The notes beneath the pieces were generated by a model. It was given only the letters and a program-made list of their open reading frames with translations. It had not been told where the DNA came from and searched no databases. A stretch of DNA of 64,000 nt, from the NCBI GenBank assembly GCA_017306715.1, contig JAFKHV010000010.1, positions 38,737 to 102,736 on the forward strand. Reading direction: 5' to 3'. Position numbers and translations under genes: made by a program. Below are positions 48,201 through 55,590 of this stretch, piece by piece. Source of the DNA: Legionella sp. (GTDB lineage Bacteria; Pseudomonadota; Gammaproteobacteria; Legionellales; Legionellaceae). Numbering within the stretch: the stretch's first letter is position 1; each line of letters begins with the position of its first letter.

Positions 48201-50536
48201 ATTATTGATAGCGCAGAGTAGCGTAAACTTGCCTTCATTTCTAATTTTTCAAGGAATTTCTTTAGATTAGTGCTATCTGCAGATGTAATATTGTGTAAAC
48301 ATATTTCACGGAGCTCTTCATCCTGATGTGCAGCATGGCTCGTATCTAGACTATCAAACAAAGCAATTAGAGAATCGTGAATGGGTGCTGTGTTATCTGG
48401 AAGAATTAAGCCCAGTGTATTGAAAATTGGTCTACATCCGTTAGAATTTCTGAGGGCATGCTGAATCTTTTCTTTTATTTTGGCAAGGATTTGGTTTGAG
48501 TTCTCAAACGAATTCCCTGTGATTGAAAATAGAAGATTTAGTTTTGGTTTTGGCTCTTGCAGAATGTTATCCCACCCGTTAAGGTAATGATTCTGTATGT
48601 GCTGAAATAGTTGCTCAATCCCCCAGGTTCCCATTTCGGTCAGTTGTGCCATCTCCCAAAAAGGGGAGCTGGGAGGCTGTGCTACATCAAAATGTATATT
48701 TTTCCATGCTTTGTAATGCGTTAAGTACTCAGCAACAAAATCGAGATTTAGAGAATCACCGTGGCGAATAAAATAGTTTGCAATAATTTCTCCGGTTTTT
48801 TCCTGCAAACTATGTCGTCCATCCACAGTATGAATGCCTTGCCACTCGTCGTTAGATAGTGTGTGTTTTAAAAGGCGGTTTCGTGCACATACGCGTAAGA
48901 AAACAGCGAGTGCAGAATCGTTAAGTATTAAATTGTTGCCTAGGTTTCTAGGAATCGTGACCATGCAATGAGTCAAATAGTGAATATAGTCCATATATTG
49001 AGCAGGGTGCTTATTGTCTGGGATAATCACTTTAGTCAGATTAGGGCAATGGTTTAACATGAAAATCGCGGCGCTTAGGGGTAATTTACCATCTCTTTTA
49101 TTCTTCACGAAGTCCAATTGATAAGCAGTATTGGTATCCGGATCGTACTGCACGTTCAATTCGTTATTCTCAAGCGCTTTTATTATCTCTAGATCTACCC
49201 TATCAAAGGTAAGCTCTGCATTTTCCACGAGCGCTTTTTTAAGGTGAGATCGACTAAATATTTCGTTCAATTTTTTATCAGAAAGGGGGAAGCGGCAAAC
49301 AAAACTTTCTTTCATTACTTTGGTTTCAAAGTCAGAGAGGCAGGACATAAAAGCATTATTTATGAGTGCATATAACGGAACATCCTTCCGGTAATCCTCA
49401 AGTGTGATGTCCGGGCTTTTAATGACCCAAGGTAGAATGCGCGCAAACAGAATCCCTTGCCAGGCACCAAGAGGAGAAAGCTTATCTAGATCATCGAGTG
49501 CATGGTTAATATTGCTGTTAACCTGGTGAAAAGTAATTTGCGCTTTGTTATTGGCGAATACTGTTTCAAGTGATTTTTTTTGTTGTGTGGTAATATAATC
49601 AGGTACATAAAGGGTCCATCTATTAGTATCTGCTTTACGAGAGGCGCAGATCCAATCAGGTTCCTCTTCAGTACCGATGTTAACTAAAATTGTGTTGAGA
49701 TACTTCCATTGCTGTTTAGAGAGATTACTCACCTCATCAAGTAAATAAGGCGCAATACGCGTCATTGCGGGTTCGCCTTTAAACAAATTGGAACTATTCT
49801 CTTCGTTTGAATCTATCGAACATTCCAAATAACGTGAAAATTCTGTTTGAATTAGCCGGAATATATCTATTCTTCGTAATTTAAAGTTAACAAAATTCAG
49901 TGAGCCTTTGTGGTAAGCTAGACTGTATAGGTTCAGGCGCTTTTTGTAGATTGAGATATTAGAAAGTGGATAACCTTCAATATAAGCCTCCACTACTTGA
50001 GGCTTCAAAAGAATAGAGTCAGGCCTTTTGCCGAATTGCTCAACCTCACGCCAATCCCACTCAGCCGTTACTCGAAGCCGATCATAAGCAATATTCTTCA
50101 AGAAATGATAGCTGATGAGAGCGGTATAGTCTATGAATTCCCCTTGAAGCTCGGGTTCAATCCAAGGATGTCTATGGTATAGTTGTTCGAGTAGAGTTGG
50201 ATAGATTAAACCTTCAAATGTTTTTTCAATGCGTCTTTTTAAATCACTTTCATAGAGTTCTTTAAATTTTTCTAAATATTTATTTCTTATGTTAATTCGA
50301 ATTTCGTAGGTGTTAACTTTAGGATCGTCATATTCATCTTCACGAAAATCTGGCTTTCTCCGTTGTTTAATAAGCTCTGCCTTTCTCCGTTGTTTAATAA
50401 GCTCTTTTTGTACGTTTATTTCTTGATCAATCTCTTGCGCGATAATCTTTTCATGTTTATTCATCCAGGCTGTTTCAAACTTATTTTTTAAGAGGGAAGT
50501 AACCTCGTCTAATAAAATTTTGTAAAGCTTGCTCAT
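39287..50536 (-). CDS. Giant 3,749-residue protein with internal SecA-like ATPase motor
   Basis: A single 11,250-nt frame. The region about 2150-2700 is a SecA-like DEAD motor: Walker A RTGQGKS at 2172-2178, the SecA-type SKDSLSRRDQEEF, Walker B IDECD with D2283 and E2284, GCTGTAGD from 2493, ARMGRGTDI around 2618-2626 and GRQGRNGAQG from 2652. These line up in order with SecA's TGEGKT, ARRDAE, DEVD, GMTGTA, MAGRGTDI and GRAGRQGD. No SecA zinc tail is seen. The other ~3,200 residues look helical, with a Q/E-rich segment at about 865-905. No signal peptide or membrane helix is evident. Upstream lies a weak promoter; the ribosome site is poor. It could be a secreted host-directed factor or an intracellular motor; the family is not recognised. 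Confidence 0.9.
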   Translation of the reverse strand: MSKLYKILLDEVTSLLKNKFETAWMNKHEKIIAQEIDQEINVQKELIKQRRKAELIKQRRKPDFREDEYDDPKVNTYEIRINIRNKYLEKFKELYESDLKRRIEKTFEGLIYPTLLEQLYHRHPWIEPELQGEFIDYTALISYHFLKNIAYDRLRVTAEWDWREVEQFGKRPDSILLKPQVVEAYIEGYPLSNISIYKKRLNLYSLAYHKGSLNFVNFKLRRIDIFRLIQTEFSRYLECSIDSNEENSSNLFKGEPAMTRIAPYLLDEVSNLSKQQWKYLNTILVNIGTEEEPDWICASRKADTNRWTLYVPDYITTQQKKSLETVFANNKAQITFHQVNSNINHALDDLDKLSPLGAWQGILFARILPWVIKSPDITLEDYRKDVPLYALINNAFMSCLSDFETKVMKESFVCRFPLSDKKLNEIFSRSHLKKALVENAELTFDRVDLEIIKALENNELNVQYDPDTNTAYQLDFVKNKRDGKLPLSAAIFMLNHCPNLTKVIIPDNKHPAQYMDYIHYLTHCMVTIPRNLGNNLILNDSALAVFLRVCARNRLLKHTLSNDEWQGIHTVDGRHSLQEKTGEIIANYFIRHGDSLNLDFVAEYLTHYKAWKNIHFDVAQPPSSPFWEMAQLTEMGTWGIEQLFQHIQNHYLNGWDNILQEPKPKLNLLFSITGNSFENSNQILAKIKEKIQHALRNSNGCRPIFNTLGLILPDNTAPIHDSLIALFDSLDTSHAAHQDEELREICLHNITSADSTNLKKFLEKLEMKASLRYSALSIMVRIPQLDRECSTDSEFCELQALYRKVQNLILNNQRLGRQNKFKHQTEIIHLPIVKDEKVVVQKNHKMHLPEQPWDKKQDTTYTLAAQTPGIQQQLQQAVEQEMEQQVEQEIVIEQEYEQEIGEYHGGEKHLITRNNIDALYADQWQNIPVEKKLHSGWQGENLKQLFSLWVGSDRDAPKAIVRIEPEALEQMMEHAAVFRLGISRDNLPAGFKLYYSKEDRGIILGFNKKVAAQELKTQAEDEQVKKNPFTVKFYTPKTAQFYRGDYRQFATISPTELSQKQVYRFLATTQEDAIHLSFAARTLQTMGFEGSAEDASVHMQHYAVTRQFTQDSLALDECYLVLTKWALQKNPAYKELSELLFNPLNVETALNQDNLKAFGQLLYDHEAVTNNVNASDHFFKLAQHILSGFGKEHFSTWKKYFLNPSANYKELLDKDELTSVIESIKVIGAVGNEEGSKPLQNMWWQLVKAQGEATGFARYAPLWNSFNKLITYVNKYKLEFNEQAFIRYLLKEENFNGQVFLDRLYRTLRDFEKSAMRQEAQQHLLDHIDEADWTHSGVYYAAHYEHFHFWFKELGLTQFTASNRPKPSYIPDLDDRKNFPKSTDQLTACERFLCTQRTIYFGNYVDTHSLLKDHFSSVTQEPNGFLILRLWSACVSIGTDRISEANPRLSQTIAELTKSPDELLFWLNSILELGGETKETSFYVNFNDLPGLFYALNETKYHKNLASLSKPEALAFINSCGQALKCFQNNYVQKDWLKEKSASEQVLAQLLKKTQVDAQGMGCLKITPWLFTEYANNNNWIMPLSYTSKDKHTAEVEILIKQLQSIDFEHSTFLPSHKELVALKEKIISARDRYAAKQCRKEGIKALIEKGCQIGFQDAPYRPLTTNEQKDALEFLQKHLKFHFKPENINLATQFFSHYLAVSVDGITQHKTIERFLDTLLRINNKAYYNDLGQVLGTLINTAKSQKNIRYYSIEQLTDWLNILSQRTDHNQHFPREILVLVLKSQDSRVHNATLVNNDLHQLQPNIENNLLRDTFNKIMTSPEVPQRYKAVLAQYALNDNADQLFLSKVIIAIKDLHQNHKDSSHIYWICEYIKALPKLGIAANMERHTTLREITKMLSEDENQKSQQLWQESQVKLIQLILKTKIEIEDILSLFQTDKVPDDYDIRCILLRLIDIKKFSYSDVGQLIELKKQLREQSREQLMALSLYCADEPVPSATYLSEQLSQGSLDTNKLIHDFESRYMALDSSGVDKRHYSVTSKERGDLLRVFGGIQQKGVGAIKNDKRNNMMTLLYYTNNYSQVANLANIKFSDLKRLIHEHRRQIISDEEAKKQKSLGFIVTQEIDEFAPARLLACMREVLIRKSGKWVNHTQMLDLLYAAMHDNEKLLHQVRTGQGKSIISMMRVSYLALKGNVVDLFSSKDSLSRRDQEEFSHVLNAMDIPNSYITPNSPAETYKTRTHVTSPMGAVNFSTIGNSSLFHATQIWEDKRKISLDPSHRVAFIDECDFVLKFENTQFNFSANSDDETIYNFDEWVYRTTYKYYRTHLEQFPRDKNGNILISRNIHLKELCEDLQRESLKSPEQSTFMMKYIYPATQGHVEAVNKRNTMLIKLLSAAHTAEHLQEGSNFSIRPEQQILGESTVIDTRFAKVLIGNQIKHGSTYSDLIQQFLHVRLNTDAINHGDSPNFFVEPDSFIALSSNAEYTLKKYYEKIEGCTGTAGDLADLHEYEEKYGITHVVKLPSHEELRTNFLGSIYAKNYNDQIQLIIKHLLQYDDRPILVTCEDDIEVKRIYDSIQEALANSAIKIPQERFIKDTNDSGLTENEVVPHAGAAGKITISARMGRGTDIKPETKAGLMVLRTYPALPQITKQELGRQGRNGAQGTCIDILNFGEIEQKFKHYEHSPHKEKLQRIMREQKARLELKFAKHHTLNSKKWEWLENGRQGDGSDRLILQDQYLKTRTLAQLSFELRRQQEWYLRRKESLLAILSGEIRTALDEFNSQVPKNKKQIEQFKTNWLATKDKIVDLWGQYMSHNIGQQEENFKIFMAEVDKHWKALINSNIPKARKMAVSDFLMDPEQKVRHKHSYQEKHALPQTETTREDVNSLISFYQAWVADADKLFFRPERAVEKIIGTIYGRDHNTLNQFYATCFKGSQEGSKESRVQLFDTLNELSRPAIFCIPLENWNKVLPTFINSINHEHFKHYLKSMEEFFKWDFIRDNPNKNSAEDLIRYGLLFEIIMRVSCSGHYETEQKNTPEFLRNLAHVIHHHFWRDLNAKLAQDLIRVFSLNSSLFAEKILSGDFHHFIGLINQHKFAENHLHDNRLNALGKYLTNHEQALTQGRQGVTRAIFNITLEGTTQGNTHDIARADFALPAPELLAKLPGKDQIALWNFLAQRQPLKAADIGRLTRLLIHDDLDVFREYVLKPLTSIPPYVSLEYIINHLDRTESKSNHHDMNVRIKGIIAATKKLNEFGVKANIIPSEKEFHHIMNEFWPVFVKEFHKNPSPQENANFFEELKKYTDPVDVSFVAAFINNNLLINKDLTDTHRDFLAIKSTKLKSAVWDKFKNAPADDHPLKLAIHLEKHWPKNQLDESYLLRIFNRCIQDHHPINSRLDHLIQSIIRKEITSLAPHKKKLITDNIIDFWIKNSGMGAEILNEWIEVLDILSKTQQGLQKDEQFSHYFQNFNQHRDTRKTIMQLVHHDIVTPEDFSILKMAPQLYRDMCTQELSLSAQFSKLPRALRNKEITKKHQNLYRFSEEVKQIVRINAPNAAQANRRPNNSDFFARKEKEYQSMWGKNRERKQQAQTLFTRLNDIQFSGRDGTIVYYTAALNCIWTTQQTILESDENTNRNKKGYSRLYDITVELAYKLMTDFLADEDASLKDKGVLLNQLEQQLEMHIRLLVRRLPDDHILKNFAFVDIKDTSQLYNFKKQLTQCDRKSIPKHLHYLVENIERFIVLDTETKNEQPRSLNR
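50354..50405. repeat. In-frame 27-bp tandem duplication in the giant gene
   Basis: A 25-bp sequence (CTTTCTCCGTTGTTTAATAA plus GCTCT) occurs at 50354-50378 and again at 50381-50405, period 27 bp. It encodes ELIKQRRK twice, near residues 44-61. The frame is kept. Confidence 0.85.
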
Positions 50537-50569
50537 TGAATAGGCCCACTGGATGGTTTATGTATATAT

Positions 50570-50598
50570 AATGTACACAAATAATTCAGCTTGAGCAA
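50570..50598 (-). promoter_or_regulatory. Weak candidate promoter of the giant gene
   Basis: On the minus strand TTGCTC (50593-50598) and TACATT (50570-50575) are 17 bp apart, about 35 bp before the start codon. Each hexamer matches the consensus at four positions. The surrounding DNA is very AT-rich, so a chance match is possible. Confidence 0.25.
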
Positions 50599-50721
50599 TT
50601 TGTTTTTTTGTAAAGATTATGTAAATGACAATAACCGTCCTTTATCCTAAAAGGATTTAAATAAGTGATATTACTTAAGAATTAAAATAAGGTGATGGGG
50701 TAAGGTGCGAGAGAGATTTAG

Positions 50722-51483
50722 CTATTCATCCACATAATCTTGCCCGGCCTCACTCTTTGCTTTATCCATAGCGTGTTCATCATCAACATAGAGAGAGCCA
50801 TTATCTTGCTCGCCCCCGGAAATGAGGTAATTGCGATGTTGTAAATAAGCATCGCGCATGAATGCATATTTATCCAAAGCTTGATCCATTAAACGCTCCG
50901 CATCAAACATTTGTGAACGGAGATCGACTAAGCGAACAGCAAGAAGGCTATAAACGGCTGCATCATTATTGATGTAGACGTAGGGACTGTACAGTGCAAA
51001 TTGAAATAACCATCCGGCACCATCACGGATCGTGCTCGGGCCTAATAAGGGAAGTACGAGATAGGGAGATTTTTTATCACCCCATTTAGCAAGAGTGATT
51101 CCTAAATCGTTGGAGTGGGGGGGAAGACCAAAAGTTTGTGCCACATCGAGTACCCCGCCAAAGCCTAAAGATGAGTTGATGATAAAACGCCAACTATCGC
51201 GAATCGCCCATTTACCTTGAGCCTGAAGTAAATCATTTCCCACGGTGGGAATTAAATCAAGATTGTTATAAAAATTATTAATGCCCTTACGCACTCGTGC
51301 TGGAATAATCTTGGTATACATAAGTGCTGGTGGCTTGAGAACGATTTTGTCGAATCGAGAATTAAACTGATAAACTTTACGGTTGAAGGACTCATAAGGG
51401 TCGGCCGGATTTGTTCCCTTGCAAGTACATCCTGAAAATAGTAGCACTCCTGCTAGACCAGCACTTATCCTGTTTAATCGCAT
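50722..51483 (-). CDS. mlaA: MlaA (VacJ) family outer-membrane lipoprotein
   Basis: MlaA removes misplaced phospholipids from the outer leaflet and hands them to MlaC. The signal ends in a lipobox (LLFSGC) with the lipidated cysteine near residue 19. The family core DPYESFNRKVYQFN, NNFYNNL, SSLGFGGVLDVA and LGITLAKWGDKKSPYLVLPLLGPST is complete. The 253 residues are normal. The other mla genes are not adjacent. A Fur-box-like site lies 60-78 bp upstream. Confidence 0.94.
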   Translation of the reverse strand: MRLNRISAGLAGVLLFSGCTCKGTNPADPYESFNRKVYQFNSRFDKIVLKPPALMYTKIIPARVRKGINNFYNNLDLIPTVGNDLLQAQGKWAIRDSWRFIINSSLGFGGVLDVAQTFGLPPHSNDLGITLAKWGDKKSPYLVLPLLGPSTIRDGAGWLFQFALYSPYVYINNDAAVYSLLAVRLVDLRSQMFDAERLMDQALDKYAFMRDAYLQHRNYLISGGEQDNGSLYVDDEHAMDKAKSEAGQDYVDE

Positions 51484-51542
51484 GATTTATCTATCTAATT
51501 ATCTATTCACATTGATGTTACACGAGTTTTTGCTCGTTGCAA

Positions 51543-51561
51543 ATAATTAATAATCATTATC
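51543..51561. promoter_or_regulatory. Fur-box-like site upstream of mlaA
   Basis: The 19-mer ending in ATAATCATTATC agrees with GATAATGATAATCATTATC at 14 of 19 positions; the right 12 bases are exact and the left end is poor. It lies between dtd and mlaA, upstream of mlaA. AT-rich background raises the chance of a false hit. Confidence 0.35.
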
Positions 51562-51697
51562 GCAATACCTGAGCGCGAAATCATCTCGTCATTATTTATA
51601 CGCCATATTGAGGTTAAAAATTTCCGTGGCATTCGAGGCTTTGGATGGGTAAAAAATAGGGCTATTAATTTAAAGCGCCTGATTTCGTGCGCGAAAG

Positions 51698-52135
51698 TTA
51701 AAATTGCATTAAGAATGTAGCAGGGCCGTCATTGCATAAATGCACTTGCATATCCGCGCCGAAAACACCACAAGCGGTCAAAGGGTAGGTTGCTTTTGCA
51801 CGCTGTACTAGCTCTTCAAAAAGATACCGCCCATGCTCAGGCGTTGCGCCTTTTGAAAATCCAGGGCGTAAGCCTTTTTGAGTATCGGCGACTAAGGTAA
51901 ATTGAGGTACAAGTAATAAGCCCCCTTTAACGGATTCCAAGCCCAGATTCATCTTCCCCTGGGCATCATGAAATATTCGATAAGCAAGGCTTTTTGCCAG
52001 CATGCGATCCAGAGTATTTACATCATCTTTGGCTTCAAAGCCGCAGAGAATCAGGAGCCCCTGTTTAATTGCACCAACGGTTTTATCTTCAACAGTCACA
52101 TGCGCCGCGGTTACTCGTTGCACAACCGTTAGCAT
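51698..52135 (-). CDS. dtd: D-aminoacyl-tRNA deacylase
   Basis: Dtd hydrolyses D-amino acids (and glycine) wrongly attached to tRNA. The 145 residues carry the family's QFTLVADTQKG...RPGFSKGATPE block and the cross-subunit NDGPATF motif at the C-terminus. The residue before QFTL is Pro where many relatives have Ser; I think this is a known natural variant, not a defect. The start overlaps the end of pip by 7 nt. Confidence 0.94.
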   Translation of the reverse strand: MLTVVQRVTAAHVTVEDKTVGAIKQGLLILCGFEAKDDVNTLDRMLAKSLAYRIFHDAQGKMNLGLESVKGGLLLVPQFTLVADTQKGLRPGFSKGATPEHGRYLFEELVQRAKATYPLTACGVFGADMQVHLCNDGPATFLMQF

Positions 52136-53091
52136 GCATCCAGACCCTGCTTTGATACTTCACGACTGGCATAGATGAGCGCATCAATCATTCCCGCTTC
52201 ACGATCAGAGTGTCCTCCATCACGAACAATACGCAAATTTGCTTCAGGAAGCATTTGATACAAGAGATAGGCTCCCTGGAGGGGCGCGACCAAATCAAAA
52301 CGACCGTGAATAATGTAGGTCGGAATATGCTTTATATTCGCTATATCTTCCAAGACCTGATTCTCTCTAATAAAGAAATGATTCATTGCATAATGGGTTT
52401 CTAATGTAGCAAGTCCAAGTGCAAAATGCGGGTCGCTGTAAAGATCAATGAGGTATAAATGAGGGTGTAAACTACCACAGCGCGCTTCCCACAGCGCCCA
52501 GTTTTTAGCCGCACTCATACGGGCTAATTCATTTGATCCTCGTAAACATTCTGCATAATAAGCAGGGATGGCATTGAGTCGATCTTTGGGAACATTTTGA
52601 ATGAATTCTTGCCAATAATCAGGATAAACCAGGTTCGCACCACGCTCATAAAACCAGGCAATATCCTCGCGTCGCCCTAAAAATACTTGATTAAGGATGA
52701 GCGCGCGTACATGTTGAGGAAATTTTTGTGCGTACAGCAGCGCCAACAAAGACCCCCAGCCGCCACCACTGAGCACAAAATGGTCCAATTGAAGAAATTT
52801 ACGAATTGCTTCGATATCCTGAACTAACTCTGTAGTCGTATTTTCTTCAAGTTCAAGGTGGGGAGTAGAACGGCCACAACCGCGTTGATCAAAGATGATA
52901 ATTCGGTAATATTGCGGGTCATAAAATCGTCGTAGATGTCCATCCAAGGTACACGCTCCAGGTCCCGAATGTAGAACCAGAACCGGAATCCCGCGCGGAT
53001 TTCCGGTCTCCTCAATTGCTAATGTATGTAACTCACTGACCTTGAGCTCATGATGAGCATAAGGCTTAATTGCCGGAAAAAGTAGATGCAT
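52129..53091 (-). CDS. pip: Proline iminopeptidase
   Basis: An alpha/beta-hydrolase that removes N-terminal proline from peptides. It has the oxyanion block VLHSGPGACTLDGHLRRFYD (family HGGPG-type), DQRGCGRSTPH and the nucleophile elbow GGGWGSLLALLYA, then RFDLVAP and the catalytic GGHSDRE near the end. The first Gly of the usual HGGPG is Ser here. The ATG at 53091 has GGGGAA 5 bp upstream; a TTG at 53103 is less likely. It is cotranscribed with dtd. Confidence 0.92.
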   Translation of the reverse strand: MHLLFPAIKPYAHHELKVSELHTLAIEETGNPRGIPVLVLHSGPGACTLDGHLRRFYDPQYYRIIIFDQRGCGRSTPHLELEENTTTELVQDIEAIRKFLQLDHFVLSGGGWGSLLALLYAQKFPQHVRALILNQVFLGRREDIAWFYERGANLVYPDYWQEFIQNVPKDRLNAIPAYYAECLRGSNELARMSAAKNWALWEARCGSLHPHLYLIDLYSDPHFALGLATLETHYAMNHFFIRENQVLEDIANIKHIPTYIIHGRFDLVAPLQGAYLLYQMLPEANLRIVRDGGHSDREAGMIDALIYASREVSKQGLDAC

Positions 53092-53316
53092 GATATTCCC
53101 CAAGAGGAGCGCGAACGCTCCATTTTGCGCTTCATTATCAATGAAAGCAAGAGCTTGCGAGATGCATCAGTCATTTTATATGCTCATCAAGGTGCTCAGG
53201 CGCTGCTGTTTTTTCATGTGTTCGTTAATTGTGCTAATATGATACGAATAATTCCTGCTTTATTCTTTGTATTTACCTTATAAATTGAAGATAATAGCTC
53301 CCTTTATGTTGGATAA

Positions 53317-55500
53317 ATGGGTATGACTTTCACGACATTATTTAGGGACTTAAACGAACGTCAACGAGAAGCAGTAACTGCTCCTTTGGGAAACACGTTG
53401 GTTCTGGCTGGGGCAGGGAGTGGAAAAACCAAAGTTTTAGTGAGCCGTATCGCCTGGTTAGTTGAACACGAAAAATTGTCACCACACAGCATTCTTGCAG
53501 TAACCTTCACCAATAAGGCAGCAGGGGAGATGCGGGCACGTTTACACGGCCTACTCGGAATGCCTGTTCTTGGACTGTGGGTAGGCACTTTTCACGGCCT
53601 ATGCCATCGTATTTTGCGGCGTCATTATCGTGAAGCAAATTTACCAGAGCATTTTCATATACTGGACTCCGAGGATCAGGGACGGGTCATTAAACGCGTT
53701 ATTGCTGCTTTAAATTTGGATAGTGAACAATGGCCAGTAAAACAGGCGCAGGCGTTTATTAATGGTCGTAAGGATGAAGGGATTAGACCGCAGCACGTAC
53801 ATACACTTTCCTACGGGCCGGGTAAAACGTTATTAAACATTTACACCGCTTATGAGCAAGCGTGTCAAACCGCAGGCGTCATTGATTTTGCGGAATTGCT
53901 TTTACGTACTCATGAGTTGTTAAGAGATAACGCCGAGCTGTTAGCGCACTATCGACAACGTTTTCAGGCGATTTTGGTGGATGAGTTTCAAGATACCAAT
54001 ACCATTCAATATGCCTGGATACGACTTTTGGCGGGTGAGCAAACTTCTGTGCTCGCAGTGGGCGATGATGATCAGTCGATATACGGTTGGCGCGGTGCTC
54101 GGGTAGAAAATATCCATCAATTCACCCAAGATTTTAAAAACACCAACATCATCCGTTTGGAGCAAAATTATCGTTCCACTGCAAATATATTAAACGCCGC
54201 CAATGCATTAATTACCCATAATCAATCCCGTATGGGCAAGGACTTATGGACCGCAGGAAGTACGGGTGACAAAATTTTAGTATTTAGTGCTTTTAATGAG
54301 TTAGAAGAAGCACGCTTTGTGAGTGAGCGGATTAAAATGGAGCTACAAGAAGGACGCAGCGCTGATGAAATCGCCGTGCTTTACCGCTCAAATGCCCAAT
54401 CGCGAGTCATCGAGGAGGCTTTATTACGAGCTCATATTGCTTACCGTATCTATGGGGGCTTGCGCTTTTTTGATCGCGCAGAAATTAAAGATGCCCTGGC
54501 TTATCTACGGCTCGTAGTGAATCCTGCTGATGATACTGCTTTTGAGCGAGTCGTTAATTTCCCTACCCGCGGTATCGGTGAAAAAACCTTGGAAGAAGTG
54601 CGTTTGTATGCGCGCAACGAGCAATGCTCGTTATGGCAGGCAGCAAAATTTTTATTAGAATCAAACCAAATACCACAGCGGGCTGGTACGGCTTTAAGCA
54701 AATTTATTCAGCTCATTGAGGAACTGCAACAGGCAACGCAAACACAAGAGCTCGACGAGCAAATTTCGGCAATAATCCTGAACAGTGGTCTCTATGCTCA
54801 CTTTAGTAAAGTTAAGGCGGATAAAGCGGAGTCGCGATTGGAAAACTTACAAGAGCTTGTAAACGCAGCCAAGCAATTCCGCTATGAGCAAGATAGTGAG
54901 GAAGAATTACCCTTAGTCCAGGCTTTTTTGGCGCATGCCTCTTTAGAAGCAGGGGAGATGCAGGCAGAAGAATACGAGCGCTCCGTCCATTTAATGACCT
55001 TACATGCGGCGAAAGGATTAGAATTTCCGGTTGTATTTTTGGTAGGGCTTGAAGAAGGGGTATTTCCTGGGAAACAATCGATGGAAGAACCTGGCCGCAT
55101 GGAGGAAGAGCGTCGTTTATGTTACGTGGGCATGACCCGTGCCATGCATAAACTCGTTTTAACTTATGCTGAAGTCCGTCGACAATATGGTCGTGAAGAA
55201 TATCATCGCCCCTCACGTTTTCTGCGAGAATTACCAGAAGACTTGCTTGAGACAATTCGCGTACAGGCTCGTTATCAAACGATGACTCCTGCCGCTACGC
55301 CTAAAACACGTGTCCTGCAGGAGGAAGCTCAGGATGCCGGTCTGCGTTTAGGACAAAATGTCAGTCATGCCAAATTTGGCGTAGGTACCGTTTTAGCTGT
55401 TGAGGGTAGTGGCGCCCATACCCGGGTGCAGGTGAAGTTTCGGGAGCATGGTGCTAAATGGTTAGTACTTGCCTATGCGAATCTGGCATTAGAATTATAA
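53317..55500 (+). CDS. uvrD: DNA helicase II (UvrD)
   Basis: A superfamily 1A 3'-5' helicase for nucleotide excision and mismatch repair. Motif I is AGAGSGKTK near residue 31, motif Ia FTNKAAGEM, motif II LVDEFQDTN, motif III GDDDQSIYGWRGA, motif IV QNYRST, motif V MTLHAAKGLEF and motif VI VGMTRA. The C-terminal Tudor-like RNAP-binding end (VSHAKFGVGTVLAVEG) is present. The 727 residues are normal. Starts at 53317 (GGA 3 bp away) and 53323 (9 bp) are both possible; the second suits the ribosome site better. Confidence 0.96.
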   Translation: MGMTFTTLFRDLNERQREAVTAPLGNTLVLAGAGSGKTKVLVSRIAWLVEHEKLSPHSILAVTFTNKAAGEMRARLHGLLGMPVLGLWVGTFHGLCHRILRRHYREANLPEHFHILDSEDQGRVIKRVIAALNLDSEQWPVKQAQAFINGRKDEGIRPQHVHTLSYGPGKTLLNIYTAYEQACQTAGVIDFAELLLRTHELLRDNAELLAHYRQRFQAILVDEFQDTNTIQYAWIRLLAGEQTSVLAVGDDDQSIYGWRGARVENIHQFTQDFKNTNIIRLEQNYRSTANILNAANALITHNQSRMGKDLWTAGSTGDKILVFSAFNELEEARFVSERIKMELQEGRSADEIAVLYRSNAQSRVIEEALLRAHIAYRIYGGLRFFDRAEIKDALAYLRLVVNPADDTAFERVVNFPTRGIGEKTLEEVRLYARNEQCSLWQAAKFLLESNQIPQRAGTALSKFIQLIEELQQATQTQELDEQISAIILNSGLYAHFSKVKADKAESRLENLQELVNAAKQFRYEQDSEEELPLVQAFLAHASLEAGEMQAEEYERSVHLMTLHAAKGLEFPVVFLVGLEEGVFPGKQSMEEPGRMEEERRLCYVGMTRAMHKLVLTYAEVRRQYGREEYHRPSRFLRELPEDLLETIRVQARYQTMTPAATPKTRVLQEEAQDAGLRLGQNVSHAKFGVGTVLAVEGSGAHTRVQVKFREHGAKWLVLAYANLALEL

Positions 55501-55590
55501 ACAGTAAATTGGATCTATTGAATTTTTTTTCTGTGAGTGCTAGGGTGCGATCGGAAGTTGACATCTAACTATTTTAAGAAGGGGAAGTGT

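Noticed and set aside
16390..50720. PmrA-type direct repeats upstream of the candidate effectors
   Set aside because: Only partial TTAA-containing half sites were found upstream of 16390, 50536 and 60328; none fits the spaced direct repeat.
51890..51920. Pro instead of Ser before QFTL in Dtd as a possible inactivating change
   Set aside because: All other active-site motifs are intact and I believe Pro occurs naturally in relatives, so it is not evidence of loss of function.
53086..53283. 65-codon plus-strand frame between pip and uvrD
   Set aside because: Begins inside the antisense of the pip start and has a mixed charged/hydrophobic sequence with no recognised pattern; a decayed remnant is possible but unsupported.
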